A stretch of DNA of 33,602 nt from Polaromonas sp. (GTDB lineage: Bacteria > Pseudomonadota > Gammaproteobacteria > Burkholderiales > Burkholderiaceae_C): NCBI GenBank assembly GCA_026400075.1, contig JAPLPS010000077.1, positions 1 through 33,602 of the forward strand, in the 5' to 3' direction. The notes below the pieces were generated by a model. That model made no database searches. It had not been told where the DNA came from and worked only from the letters and a program-made list of their open reading frames with translations. Made by a program: the position numbers and the translations under genes. Positions 8,878 to 16,420 of this stretch are shown here, in pieces (the first letter of the stretch is position 1; the number at the start of each line of letters is the position of its first letter).

Positions 8878-9561
8878 ATGTCTATTTTCAACCTGTTTTC
8901 CCGTCATTCACAGACCCCTTCGGCGCCAGAGGAAAAAAGCCGTTCGGCCGCCAGTCCGAGAAAATCGCAGCAGGAGCCTGACTCTGATCAGCGCAGCGAG
9001 CACTCAAAAGCACGCCATGTGCGCCGCGATCAGGTGTTTGTGGCGATTCGCGAGGCGATGACGCGCACCGGAATTTTGGCCGCCAACTATAAATTCAAGG
9101 TGCTTTCAGAGGATCCGCAGGGCAATGATTTCATGGTGATGATGACTCTGGTTGTCGTGACAGGCGAGCCGCTGCCGCCGCTCGCCGAGATGGAGGCCAG
9201 CATCATGGAAGCCGCCCTGGAGCGCTCGCAGATCATTGTGTCTGCCGTGTACTGGCGCATGACAGAGGTCGCGCCCGCCGCCAAATTTGTGCCTCCGGTG
9301 CTGGCCGGGCGCGCCGCCTCCCAGCCGGTCTCGGCCGCCCAGCCGGGTAAACCCAAATCGCCGCATGAAACCATCGCGGCCGATGAAGTGATTGCCTTTC
9401 AGCAGGCGCTGCTGGCCGCTTCCGCCCAGGGCCATTCGATGCCGCAGGAAAAATTGCCGCCGCGACGCCGCTCGAACCAGCCCAAGGACTTTCAGGACAC
9501 TGAAATGGTCGATTCAATTCTTCCCCCGAGCCTGAGCAAAACGCAGTATGGGGATTTGTAA
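8878..9561 (+). CDS. uncharacterised 227-residue protein
   Basis: I do not recognise this protein. The first 50 residues are polar and Ser/Gln/Arg-rich (probably disordered). A compact middle part (about 50-125) reads as alternating strand and helix, including YKFKVLSEDPQGNDFMVMMTLVV. The C-terminal 100 residues are again Pro/Ala/Gln-rich and disordered. No signal peptide, membrane span or catalytic motif is visible. The start ATG at 8878 follows the AT-rich gap. Codon use is like that of neighbouring core genes, which argues for a lineage-specific resident gene rather than a recent import. It converges on the antiporter gene, 46 nt away. Confidence 0.75.
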   Translation: MSIFNLFSRHSQTPSAPEEKSRSAASPRKSQQEPDSDQRSEHSKARHVRRDQVFVAIREAMTRTGILAANYKFKVLSEDPQGNDFMVMMTLVVVTGEPLPPLAEMEASIMEAALERSQIIVSAVYWRMTEVAPAAKFVPPVLAGRAASQPVSAAQPGKPKSPHETIAADEVIAFQQALLAASAQGHSMPQEKLPPRRRSNQPKDFQDTEMVDSILPPSLSKTQYGDL

Positions 9562-9607
9562 GCACTGCGGCTAAATTTGCGCTCGCCGCCCGCGTGCCCG
9601 CCGCCTG

Positions 9608-11593
9608 TCAGGCGCGCAGCAAGGCCTCTTCCGCCAGGGCCAGGGCTTCGGGCTTGCCCGACAGCACCAGCGTGTCGCCATCCTGCAAACTGGCATCTTT
9701 CAGGCTCTTGAGGGTTTTGCCATTGGCGCGGCGCAGGCTGACCACGCGCACGCCGACTGTGTGCAGCGCCAGCGCGGCCAGCGGCTGGCCTACCGCGCAG
9801 ATGCCCGGCATCAAGGTGACGCTGGACAGGCGCTCCTGCTCCAGCTCGCTGGCGCTGTGGTCATCGGCGCCGCGAAAATAGCCGCGCAGCAGGTTATAGC
9901 GTGCATCGCGCTGGTCTTGCACCACCCGGATCACCCGGCGCATCGGTACGCCGACCAGCGCCAGCGCGTGGCTGGCCAGCATCAGGCTGCCTTCGATGGC
10001 TTCGGGAACGACTTCGGTGGCCCCGGCGGCCTGCAGCTTTTCCAGGTCGCGGTCGTCGGCGGTGCGCACAATCACCGGAATCGTGGGCGCGTGGGCGCGG
10101 ATGTTGGCCAGCACTTTCAGCGCGCTGGCGGTGTCCAGGTAGGTGACGACCACGGCGCTGGCGCGCGACAGGCCGGCAGCGACCAGCGACTGCAGCCGCA
10201 CCGCATCGCCAAACACCACCGAGTTGCCCGCCGCCGCCGCCAGCCGTACCCGGTCTGGGTCTAAGTCCAGCGCCATGTAGGGAATGCTTTGGCTTTCGAG
10301 TACATGGCCCAGGTTCTGGCCGCAGCGCCCGTAGCCGCAGATGATCACATGCTTGTTCACGTTCATCGACTTGCTGGCAATGCTGGTCATCTGCAGCGAT
10401 TGCAGCATCCATTCGCTGGAGACGAGTTTCATCACGATGCGGTTGCTGTGCATGATGATGAAGGGCGTGGCCACCATCGACAGCACCATGCTGGCCAGAA
10501 TCGGGTTCATCAGCGCTGGTGGAATCAGCTTGCTGCCCTGCGCCAGCGACAGCAGCACAAAGCCGAATTCGCCCGCCTGCGCCAGGTGCAGCCCGGTGCG
10601 CAAAGACACGCTGGCAGAGGCGCTGAGCCAGCGCGCCAGCGCCGTGACCAGCGCCAGCTTGAAAAACAGCGGCAGTGCCAGCAGCGCCAGCACCAGCCCC
10701 CAGTGCGCCACCACCTCGCGCCAGTCCAGCATCATGCCGACGCTGATAAAAAACAGCCCCAGCAGCACATCGTGAAACGGCCGGATGTCGGTTTCCACCT
10801 GGTGCTTGAATTGGGTTTCGGAAATCAGCATCCCGGCGATGAAGGCGCCCAGCGCCAGACTCAGCCCGGCCCGCTCGGTCAGCCAGGCCAGCGCCAGCGT
10901 GACCAGCAGCAGGTTCAGCACGAACAGCTCTTCGCTTTTGTGCCGCGCCACCAGCGTCAGCCACCAGCGCATCACGCGCTGCCCGCCGGTCAGCAGCAGG
11001 CCTAGCAGCGCGGCCGCCTTCAGCGCGGCCAGCCCCAGCGCCGCGAACAGCTCGTCCGGCGAGGAGCCGAGCGCCGGAATCAGCACCAGCAGCGGCACCA
11101 CGGCCAGATCCTGAAACAGCAGCACGCCCATCACGCGCTTGCCGTGCTCGCTGGCCAGCTCCAGCCGCTCGGCCAGCAGCTTGACCACGATGGCGGTGCT
11201 GCTCATCGCAATCGCGCAGGACAGCGCCAGTGCGGTCTGCCAGCCCATCGTCCACCAGCCGGGCGCCAGACGCGCCAGCGCCACCGAGCCCAGCGTAATC
11301 AGCGCCATCGTCAGCGTCACCTGCAGCAGGCCCAGGCCGAACACATGGCGGCGCATCGTGCGCAGCTTGGGCAGGTTGAACTCCAGCCCGATGACGAACA
11401 TCAAAAAGACGACGCCGAACTCGCCCAGATGCGTCACGCCGTCGGCGTTGCGCGCCAGCGCCAGCGCGTGCGGGCCGATCACGACGCCGACGGCCAGGTA
11501 GCCCAGCATCGGCGGCAGTTTCAGCGAACGGCAGACGACGACGCCGAGCACCCCGGCCAGCAGGTAAAGCAAGGTGATTTCAAGCGCACTCAT
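9608..11593 (-). CDS. KefB/CPA2-type monovalent cation:proton antiporter with RCK domain
   Basis: This 661-residue inner-membrane transporter has about 12 hydrophobic spans in the first 385 residues (Na+/H+ exchanger fold of the CPA2 family). A cytoplasmic TrkA-N/RCK nucleotide-binding domain begins at about residue 412 (HVIICGYGRCGQN, a GxGxxG Rossmann motif). A TrkA-C domain at about 575-655 ends in TLVLSGKPEAL. Members such as KefB/KefC and YbaL export K+ or other monovalent cations in exchange for protons under nucleotide control. Substrate and ligand cannot be read from sequence. The gene diverges from kdsD across 53 bp. Confidence 0.93.
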   Translation of the reverse strand: MSALEITLLYLLAGVLGVVVCRSLKLPPMLGYLAVGVVIGPHALALARNADGVTHLGEFGVVFLMFVIGLEFNLPKLRTMRRHVFGLGLLQVTLTMALITLGSVALARLAPGWWTMGWQTALALSCAIAMSSTAIVVKLLAERLELASEHGKRVMGVLLFQDLAVVPLLVLIPALGSSPDELFAALGLAALKAAALLGLLLTGGQRVMRWWLTLVARHKSEELFVLNLLLVTLALAWLTERAGLSLALGAFIAGMLISETQFKHQVETDIRPFHDVLLGLFFISVGMMLDWREVVAHWGLVLALLALPLFFKLALVTALARWLSASASVSLRTGLHLAQAGEFGFVLLSLAQGSKLIPPALMNPILASMVLSMVATPFIIMHSNRIVMKLVSSEWMLQSLQMTSIASKSMNVNKHVIICGYGRCGQNLGHVLESQSIPYMALDLDPDRVRLAAAAGNSVVFGDAVRLQSLVAAGLSRASAVVVTYLDTASALKVLANIRAHAPTIPVIVRTADDRDLEKLQAAGATEVVPEAIEGSLMLASHALALVGVPMRRVIRVVQDQRDARYNLLRGYFRGADDHSASELEQERLSSVTLMPGICAVGQPLAALALHTVGVRVVSLRRANGKTLKSLKDASLQDGDTLVLSGKPEALALAEEALLRA

Positions 11594-11646
11594 GGGGGGT
11601 GATGGTAGCGGATGGCTTTGCGCCAGCGCCTCGATAGAATGCAGCC

Positions 11647-12639
11647 ATGAAATTTGACGCTGTGAATTTGAATGCCGGGCAAGCCCTGCGCATTGCCCGA
11701 GAGACTTTTCAGACCGAGGCCGCCGCCGTGCTGGCGCTGGCCAGCCGGGTCGGTGACGAGTTTGTTGAGGCCGTCAGGCTGATGGTCGCCTGCCGGGGCC
11801 GCGTGGTGGTGATGGGCATGGGCAAAAGCGGTCACATCGGCCGCAAGATTGCCGCCACGCTGGCCTCGACCGGCACGCCCGCGCTGTTTGTCCATCCGGC
11901 CGAAGCCAGTCATGGCGATCTGGGCATGATCCAGCCGGTTGACGTGGTGCTGGCGATTTCCAACAGCGGCGAGAGCGAGGAAGTGGTGGTGATTTTGCCG
12001 GTGCTGGGCCGCCTGGGCGTGCCGCTGATCGCCATCACCGGCGCCCTGCAATCGACGCTGGCCCGGCAGGCAGCCGTCACGCTGGACAGCAGCGTTCTCA
12101 AGGAAGCCTGCCCGCTGAATCTGGCGCCCACCGCCAGCACCACGGTGCAGCTGGCGCTGGGCGATGCGCTGGCCGTGGCCCTGCTCGATGCGCGCGGCTT
12201 CAAGGCGGAAGACTTTGCCCGCTCGCATCCCGGCGGTGCGCTGGGGCGCAAGCTGCTCACGCATGTCAGCGACGTGATGCGCAGCGGCGCGGCCGTTCCG
12301 CAGGTGCCACCGAACACCTCGTTCACCGAACTGATGCGCGAGATGAGCGGCAAGGGTCTGGGCGCCTCCGCCGTGGTCGATGACAGCCAGCGGGTGCTGG
12401 GCATCTTCACCGACGGCGATCTGCGCCGCCTGATCGAGCGCGGCGTGGACCTGCGCAGCCTGAGCGCGGGCGAGGTGATGCACCCGCGCCCGCAAACCGT
12501 GCCGGCCGACTCGCTGGCCGTCGATGCGGTCGCGTTGATGGAGCGCCACTGCATCAACAGTGTGCTGGTGGTCAATGCCGACGGCCGACTGTGCGGCGCG
12601 CTGAACACCAACGACTTGATGCGCGCAAAGGTGATTTGA
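11647..12639 (+). CDS. kdsD: D-arabinose 5-phosphate isomerase (KpsF/GutQ family)
   Basis: It converts ribulose 5-phosphate to arabinose 5-phosphate, the first step toward Kdo for lipopolysaccharide. The 330-residue protein has an N-terminal SIS domain with GMGKSGHIGRKIAATLASTG (about 57-76) and the SNSGES loop. Two CBS domains (about 210-325) follow, with GIFTDGDLRR. This is the full-length, two-CBS form. It is the first gene of kdsD-kdsC-lptC, with 1 nt separating it from kdsC. A TAGAAT hexamer at 11635-11640 lies only 6 nt before the ATG, so the transcript could be nearly leaderless. Confidence 0.96.
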   Translation: MKFDAVNLNAGQALRIARETFQTEAAAVLALASRVGDEFVEAVRLMVACRGRVVVMGMGKSGHIGRKIAATLASTGTPALFVHPAEASHGDLGMIQPVDVVLAISNSGESEEVVVILPVLGRLGVPLIAITGALQSTLARQAAVTLDSSVLKEACPLNLAPTASTTVQLALGDALAVALLDARGFKAEDFARSHPGGALGRKLLTHVSDVMRSGAAVPQVPPNTSFTELMREMSGKGLGASAVVDDSQRVLGIFTDGDLRRLIERGVDLRSLSAGEVMHPRPQTVPADSLAVDAVALMERHCINSVLVVNADGRLCGALNTNDLMRAKVI

Positions 12640-12640
12640 C

Positions 12641-13261
12641 ATGAATACTTCAACCTTGACGCCGGATACCGGCCCGGTACTGAATTTTTCGCCCGAGCTG
12701 CTGCTGCGCGCCCAGGGCGTCAAAATCGCTTTTTTTGATGTCGATGGCGTGCTGACCGACGGCGGCCTGTATTTTTCCGAATACCCCGACGGCCACGAGC
12801 GGGCCGTGACGCTGGGCGGCTTTCGCTCGGCGGGCGAAATCATCAAGCGCTTCAACACGCTGGACGGCCACGGCCTGAAGCTGCTGCAGCAAGCCGGTAT
12901 CACCCCGGCCGTCATCACCGGCCGCGACAGCGCCGTGCTGCGCGCCCGGCTGCAGGCGCTGGGCATCGTCCACGCGCAGTTCGGCACCGAGGACAAGCGC
13001 CCGGCCGCCGAGCAGATTTTGCAGTCGCTGGGCCTGGACTGGAGCGCCGCCGCCGCGATGGGCGACGACTGGCCAGACCTGCCGATGATGCGCCGCGCCT
13101 GCCTGAGCTGCGCGCCCGCCAACGCGCACGCGGAAGTCAGGGCGCGCGCCTCCTACGTCACCCAGGCGCCGGGCGGCCACGGCGCGGCCCGCGAATGGTG
13201 CGACCTGCTGCTGATTGCCAGCGGGCGCTATGCCGGTTTGCTGGCCGGGTACACCGCGTGA
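12641..13261 (+). CDS. kdsC: 3-deoxy-D-manno-octulosonate 8-phosphate phosphatase (HAD family)
   Basis: It removes phosphate from Kdo-8-phosphate in the Kdo pathway. HAD motif I is FFDVDGVLTDGG (nucleophile Asp33, acid/base Asp35). Motif II lies in TGRDS. The motif III/IV region is EDKRPAAEQ and MGDDWPDLPMM. At 206 residues it is longer than the roughly 185-residue enterobacterial enzyme. A short extra segment (about residues 47-62, PDGHERAVTLGGFRSAGE) lies between motif I and the conserved KRFNTLDGHG loop. It is coupled to kdsD upstream, and its stop overlaps the GTG start of lptC (GTGA). Confidence 0.95.
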   Translation: MNTSTLTPDTGPVLNFSPELLLRAQGVKIAFFDVDGVLTDGGLYFSEYPDGHERAVTLGGFRSAGEIIKRFNTLDGHGLKLLQQAGITPAVITGRDSAVLRARLQALGIVHAQFGTEDKRPAAEQILQSLGLDWSAAAAMGDDWPDLPMMRRACLSCAPANAHAEVRARASYVTQAPGGHGAAREWCDLLLIASGRYAGLLAGYTA

Positions 13262-13959
13262 GCCACAGCCTGCCAGCGCCAGCGCAAAGCCGTGGCACGG
13301 CGCTGCCGCCGCGCAAGGCGCTGTGGCTGGCTGTGCTGCGCCTGTGGGATCGCATGGCCATGTACATGCCGCTGCTGCTGATGCTGGCGCTGGCGCTGGG
13401 CACTTACTGGCTGGTGCGCAACACGCCCGGCCCCGCCGCCCCGCCAGCGGCTGAAGAAGTCCGTCACGAGGTGGATTACTTCATGAAAAACTTCACGCTG
13501 AAATCGTTTGATGAAGTCGGCAAGCTGAAAAGCCAAATTGACGGCAGCCAGGCCCGGCATTTCCCGGATACCGACATTCTGGAAATCGATCAGGTGCGGA
13601 TGCGCAGCATTGACCCCAAAAATCTGGTGGTGACGGCAAAAGCGGCGCGGGCTTACGCCAATGGCGACGGCTCGGAAGTTCAGTTGACCGGCCATGCGCA
13701 GGTGCTGCGCCAGGCCAGCCTGAATCCGGGCGGCAGGGAAAACCCGTCGCTCGAATTTCGCGGTGAATTCCTGCATCTTTTCCTGAACGAAGAGCGGCTC
13801 CAGTCGCACCTGCCAGTGGTGTTGACTCGGGGTGCAGACCAGTTCACCGGCAACAATTTTTCCTATAACAACCTGGATCAGGTGGCGGTGCTGACCGGCC
13901 GCGTGCGCGGCGTGCTGATGCCCCAGTCCGCCAGCCGGGCCGCGACTTCAACGCGCTGA
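13258..13959 (+). CDS. lptC: LPS export ABC transporter periplasmic protein LptC
   Basis: LptC is a bitopic inner-membrane protein that passes LPS from LptB2FG to LptA. GTG 13258 overlaps the kdsC stop and gives 233 residues. A single N-terminal anchor (about 34-54, MYMPLLLMLALALGTYWLV) is followed by a beta-jellyroll periplasmic domain with PDTDILEIDQVRMRSIDP and TGHAQVLRQ. The tail ends MPQSASRAATSTR. The protein is somewhat longer than the enterobacterial one, mainly at the N-terminus. lptA does not follow; a terminator ends the unit 32 nt downstream. Confidence 0.9.
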   Translation: MSHSLPAPAQSRGTALPPRKALWLAVLRLWDRMAMYMPLLLMLALALGTYWLVRNTPGPAAPPAAEEVRHEVDYFMKNFTLKSFDEVGKLKSQIDGSQARHFPDTDILEIDQVRMRSIDPKNLVVTAKAARAYANGDGSEVQLTGHAQVLRQASLNPGGRENPSLEFRGEFLHLFLNEERLQSHLPVVLTRGADQFTGNNFSYNNLDQVAVLTGRVRGVLMPQSASRAATSTR

Positions 13960-13991
13960 GCATTGAGGGGGTGAAGAGCGCATCAGAATGC

Positions 13992-14027
13992 AAAAAGGCT
14001 TCAAAACCAAAGTCTTGAAGCCTTTTT
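13992..14027. terminator. bidirectional terminator between lptC and the RRM gene
   Basis: A perfect 13-bp stem (AAAAAGGCTTCAA / TTGAAGCCTTTTT) surrounds a 10-nt loop. It carries an A-run on the left arm and a T-run on the right arm, so it can end transcription from both strands. The converging genes lptC and the RNA-binding protein flank it. Confidence 0.9.
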
Positions 14028-14097
14028 AAGTGCTCTTCAATCAGGGACTAAAGAGACTGTTGGTGCGGGCAGTGAACCCGCAAGGTTGAAGCAGGGC

Positions 14098-14586
14098 TTA
14101 GTAGCCGCCGCGTCCACCGCCGCCGCCACCGGAGCGGCCGCCGCCAGCACCGCCGCCGCCGTACGGGCTGCGGAAACCGCCGTCGCTGCCGCCGCCGGAC
14201 GAACGGCCACCGCCGCCACCATAGCCGCCACCGCCGGAACGATCACCGCCGCCGCCGTAGCCGCCACCGCCGGAGCGATCGCCGCCACCGCCGTAGCCGC
14301 CACCGCCGCCGAAGCCACCGGTACGTGGAGGACGTGCTTCCATCGGACGTGCTTCGTTCACCACAACGCTACGGCCGCCCAGAGGCTGACCGTTCATGCC
14401 GTTGATGGCAGCTTGTGCTTCTGCATCGCTGGCCATTTCGACAAAGCCAAAGCCCTTGGAGCGACCGGTGTCGCGTTCCATCATGACCTTGGCGCTGGTG
14501 ACAGCGCCGAACTGGCCAAAAGACTGTTGCAGATCTTCGTCACGCACCGAGTAAGGCAGGTTGCCGACGTAAAGTTTGTTGCCCAT
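14098..14586 (-). CDS. glycine-rich RRM RNA-binding protein
   Basis: This 162-residue protein has one RNA-recognition motif followed by a Gly/Arg/Tyr/Ser-rich tail. The RRM (residues 3-80) shows RNP2 LYVGNLPY and RNP1 GRSKGFGFVEM. The tail (about 90-162) is almost entirely glycine with YGGGGDRSGG repeats and ends GGGRGGY. Bacterial relatives (cyanobacterial Rbp type, also common in Burkholderiales) bind single-stranded RNA and are often cold-responsive; that role is inferred here. A strong AGGAG site precedes the ATG at 14586. The leader is about 125 nt if the promoter at 14719-14747 is used. Confidence 0.93.
   Translation of the reverse strand: MGNKLYVGNLPYSVRDEDLQQSFGQFGAVTSAKVMMERDTGRSKGFGFVEMASDAEAQAAINGMNGQPLGGRSVVVNEARPMEARPPRTGGFGGGGGYGGGGDRSGGGGYGGGGDRSGGGGYGGGGGRSSGGGSDGGFRSPYGGGGAGGGRSGGGGGGRGGY
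14222..14305 (-). repeat. 36-bp tandem repeat coding the glycine-rich tail
   Basis: Near-identical 36-bp units begin at 14222 and 14258, with a partial third copy from 14294. Each encodes a 12-residue Gly-rich unit containing DRS and Y. The copies differ by a few synonymous changes. The length is a multiple of three, so copy-number change would keep the frame. Confidence 0.75.
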
Positions 14587-14718
14587 GAAGGGACTCCTCT
14601 AAAACACAAAAATAAAAGCGATGGGGTCCCGAAAGCACAACAAATGTTCAACGTACCGCTGTAGCGCGCGAAACTGACCGATCACCTAACATGCGCGGAT
14701 ATTCTCATCCACGCACAC

Positions 14719-14747
14719 ATATTATGCTCCAGTTATTTAAAAAACAA
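14719..14747 (-). promoter_or_regulatory. probable promoter of the RRM gene
   Basis: On the minus strand TTGTTT (14747-14742) and TAATAT (14724-14719) are 17 bp apart. The predicted start is near 14712, which leaves a roughly 125-nt leader (14587-14711). The surrounding DNA is much more AT-rich than the flanking genes. This is a consensus match only. Confidence 0.45.
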
Positions 14748-14827
14748 GTCAAGCTTTTTTTGGGTTTCGGGCTTTTTATACCCATGCAAATGGAGACTGC
14801 GCTGGGGCGTAAAGGCCGTCCAGCCTG

Positions 14828-16030
14828 TCACCAGTTGACTTCCCGGTCGGGCGTGGCGCCGATGCGGTGAATCGACAAATCTGCGCCTTCATACTCTTCT
14901 TCCTGGCTCAGGCGCAGGCCCAGCGTGGCCTTCAGTGTGCCGTACACCGCAAAGCCCATGACCAGCGCCCAGCTCACGCCCATCAGGCTGCCGATTAGCT
15001 GCGCGCTCAGGCTCACGCCGCCGAGTCCGCCCAGCGCCTTGCTGCCGAAAATGCCCGCCGCGATGCCGCCCCAGGTGCCGCACAGCCCGTGCAGCGGCCA
15101 CACGCCGAGCACATCGTCAATCTTCCATTTGTTCTGCGTCCAGGTGAACATCACGACAAACACCGCGCCTGCCACGCCGCCCACCACCAGCGCGCCCAGC
15201 GGGTGCATCACGTCCGAGCCTGCGCACACGGCGACCAGACCGGCCAGCGGGCCGTTATGCACAAAACCGGGGTCGTTCTTGCCCAGCACCAGCGCCACCA
15301 GCGTGCCGCCGACCATCGCCATCAGCGAGTTCACGGCGACCAGGCCTGAGAGCTTGTCCAGCGTCTGCGCGCTCATCACGTTAAAGCCGAACCAGCCGAC
15401 GATCAAAATCCACGCGCCCAGCGCCAGAAACGGAATGTTTGATGGCGGATGCGCCGACATCGCGCCGTCCTTGCGGTAGCGGTTGCTGCGTGCGCCCAGC
15501 AGCAGCACGGCGGGCAGCGCCAGCCAGCCGCCCATTGCATGCACCACGATGGAGCCAGCGAAATCATGAAACTCGGCGCCGGTGACCGCCTTGAGCCAGG
15601 CCTGAACGCCAAAATGCTGATTCCAGACAATGCCTTCAAAAAACGGGTAAACGAAACCAACGATAACGGCTGTTGCGATTAGTTGCGGGTAAAAGCGCGC
15701 CCGCTCGGCAATGCCGCCCGAGATAATCGCCGGAATCGCCGCCGCAAAGGTCAGCAGAAAGAAGAATTTGACCAGCTCGTAGCCGTTTTTGGCCGCCAGC
15801 TGCTCGGCGCCGACAAAGAAATGCGTGCCGTAAGCGACGCCGTAACCGACGACAAAATAAACCACTGTCGAGATCGAAAAATCGACCAGAATTTTGACCA
15901 GCGCGTTGACCTGGTTCTTTTTGCGAACCGTGCCCAGCTCCAGAAAGGCAAAACCGGCGTGCATGGCGAGCACCATAATGCCGCCCAACAAAATGAACAA
16001 GGCATCAGAGCCCTGTTTTAGTGCGTCCAT
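14828..16030 (-). CDS. amtB: ammonium transporter (Amt family)
   Basis: This 400-residue inner-membrane ammonium channel has about 11 hydrophobic helices. The pore twin histidines sit in FAGSIVVHAMGG and GVWPLHGLCGTWGG. The family segments GGIAERARF, PPSNIPFLALGAWILIVGWFGFN and NKWKIDDVLGVWP are present. The start at 16030 (MDALKQGSD) was chosen because AGAGAGAG lies just upstream. The frame extends upstream, but through AT-rich, non-conserved codons. The first hydrophobic segment is a membrane helix rather than a cleaved signal. No glnK is adjacent. A sigma54-type element (16104-16120) suggests nitrogen control. Confidence 0.95.
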   Translation of the reverse strand: MDALKQGSDALFILLGGIMVLAMHAGFAFLELGTVRKKNQVNALVKILVDFSISTVVYFVVGYGVAYGTHFFVGAEQLAAKNGYELVKFFFLLTFAAAIPAIISGGIAERARFYPQLIATAVIVGFVYPFFEGIVWNQHFGVQAWLKAVTGAEFHDFAGSIVVHAMGGWLALPAVLLLGARSNRYRKDGAMSAHPPSNIPFLALGAWILIVGWFGFNVMSAQTLDKLSGLVAVNSLMAMVGGTLVALVLGKNDPGFVHNGPLAGLVAVCAGSDVMHPLGALVVGGVAGAVFVVMFTWTQNKWKIDDVLGVWPLHGLCGTWGGIAAGIFGSKALGGLGGVSLSAQLIGSLMGVSWALVMGFAVYGTLKATLGLRLSQEEEYEGADLSIHRIGATPDREVNW

Positions 16031-16060
16031 AACTCTCTCTTTTGAATGAAATGTGTTGTG

Positions 16061-16098
16061 TTGGTGCGTTTTCGTAAATAAAATTAAAAACGCACCAA
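16061..16098. promoter_or_regulatory. 12-bp inverted repeat upstream of amtB
   Basis: TTGGTGCGTTTT (16061-16072) and AAAACGCACCAA (16087-16098) form perfect 12-bp arms around a 14-bp AT-rich centre. The repeat lies about 30 bp before the amtB ATG. It straddles the start predicted from the sigma54 element, so a DNA operator is more likely than an RNA hairpin. No regulator can be named. Confidence 0.5.
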
Positions 16099-16103
16099 AA
16101 TAA

Positions 16104-16120
16104 AGCAAGAAATGCGCCAA
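16104..16120 (-). promoter_or_regulatory. sigma54 (RpoN) promoter of amtB
   Basis: The minus strand reads TTGGCGCATTTCTTGCT. The -24 GG and the -12 GC have the canonical spacing (consensus TGGCAC-N5-TTGC). The element lies about 75 bp before the amtB start. Sigma54 control of amtB is well known in proteobacteria. No clear NtrC site was found upstream. Confidence 0.6.
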
Positions 16121-16204
16121 ACAAGGTTTTCAACAGATCAAGTGATTTGTTCCTGCTGCAGGATGGGGCGCTTGGTCTGCAGAGGATTGTTTACAATGCC
16201 CGCT

Positions 16205-16335
16205 GTCATTGGGGAGTAGCCGCCCTTCTTCCTTCGCAAGAGGGACTGAAAGGGGTTTGCGTCAACAGACTTGTCCGGCCCTGCAACGGGGCCGACATGG
16301 CGCAAACAGTCCAGACCTGGCGAGACCTTTGACTG
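16205..16335 (+). ncRNA. yybP-ykoY manganese riboswitch
   Basis: The leader of the Mn-exporter gene contains both conserved ends of the yybP-ykoY aptamer: GGGGAGTAGC at 16211-16220 and GGCGAGACCTTTG at 16319-16331. Between them lie GC-rich helices in the expected place. This RNA class binds Mn2+ and typically switches on exporters of exactly the downstream family. A TACAAT -10-like hexamer at 16192-16197 would start transcription just before the aptamer; its -35 is weak. Downstream, GGCCGG (16364-16369) can pair with CCGGCC (16399-16404), next to the GGAG at 16405-16408. This suggests translational control, which is an inference. Confidence 0.88.
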
Positions 16336-16420
16336 CGCAGCCTCCAACACTGAATAAGCTTCAGGCCGGGGATGCCGCGCAGTCATGGGTTTTTCATTCC
16401 GGCCGGAGCTGTTTTATTGC

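Noticed and set aside
14222-14305. Regularly spaced repeats that might suggest CRISPR
   Set aside because: They are contiguous 36-bp coding repeats without spacers, inside the Gly-rich tail.
14086-14664. Ala/Thr-rich plus-strand open frame over the RRM gene
   Set aside because: It is the antisense of the glycine-rich repeat; the RRM motifs are on minus.
16147-16420. Short open frames in the Mn-exporter leader
   Set aside because: They overlap the riboswitch and show no ribosome-binding site or family similarity.
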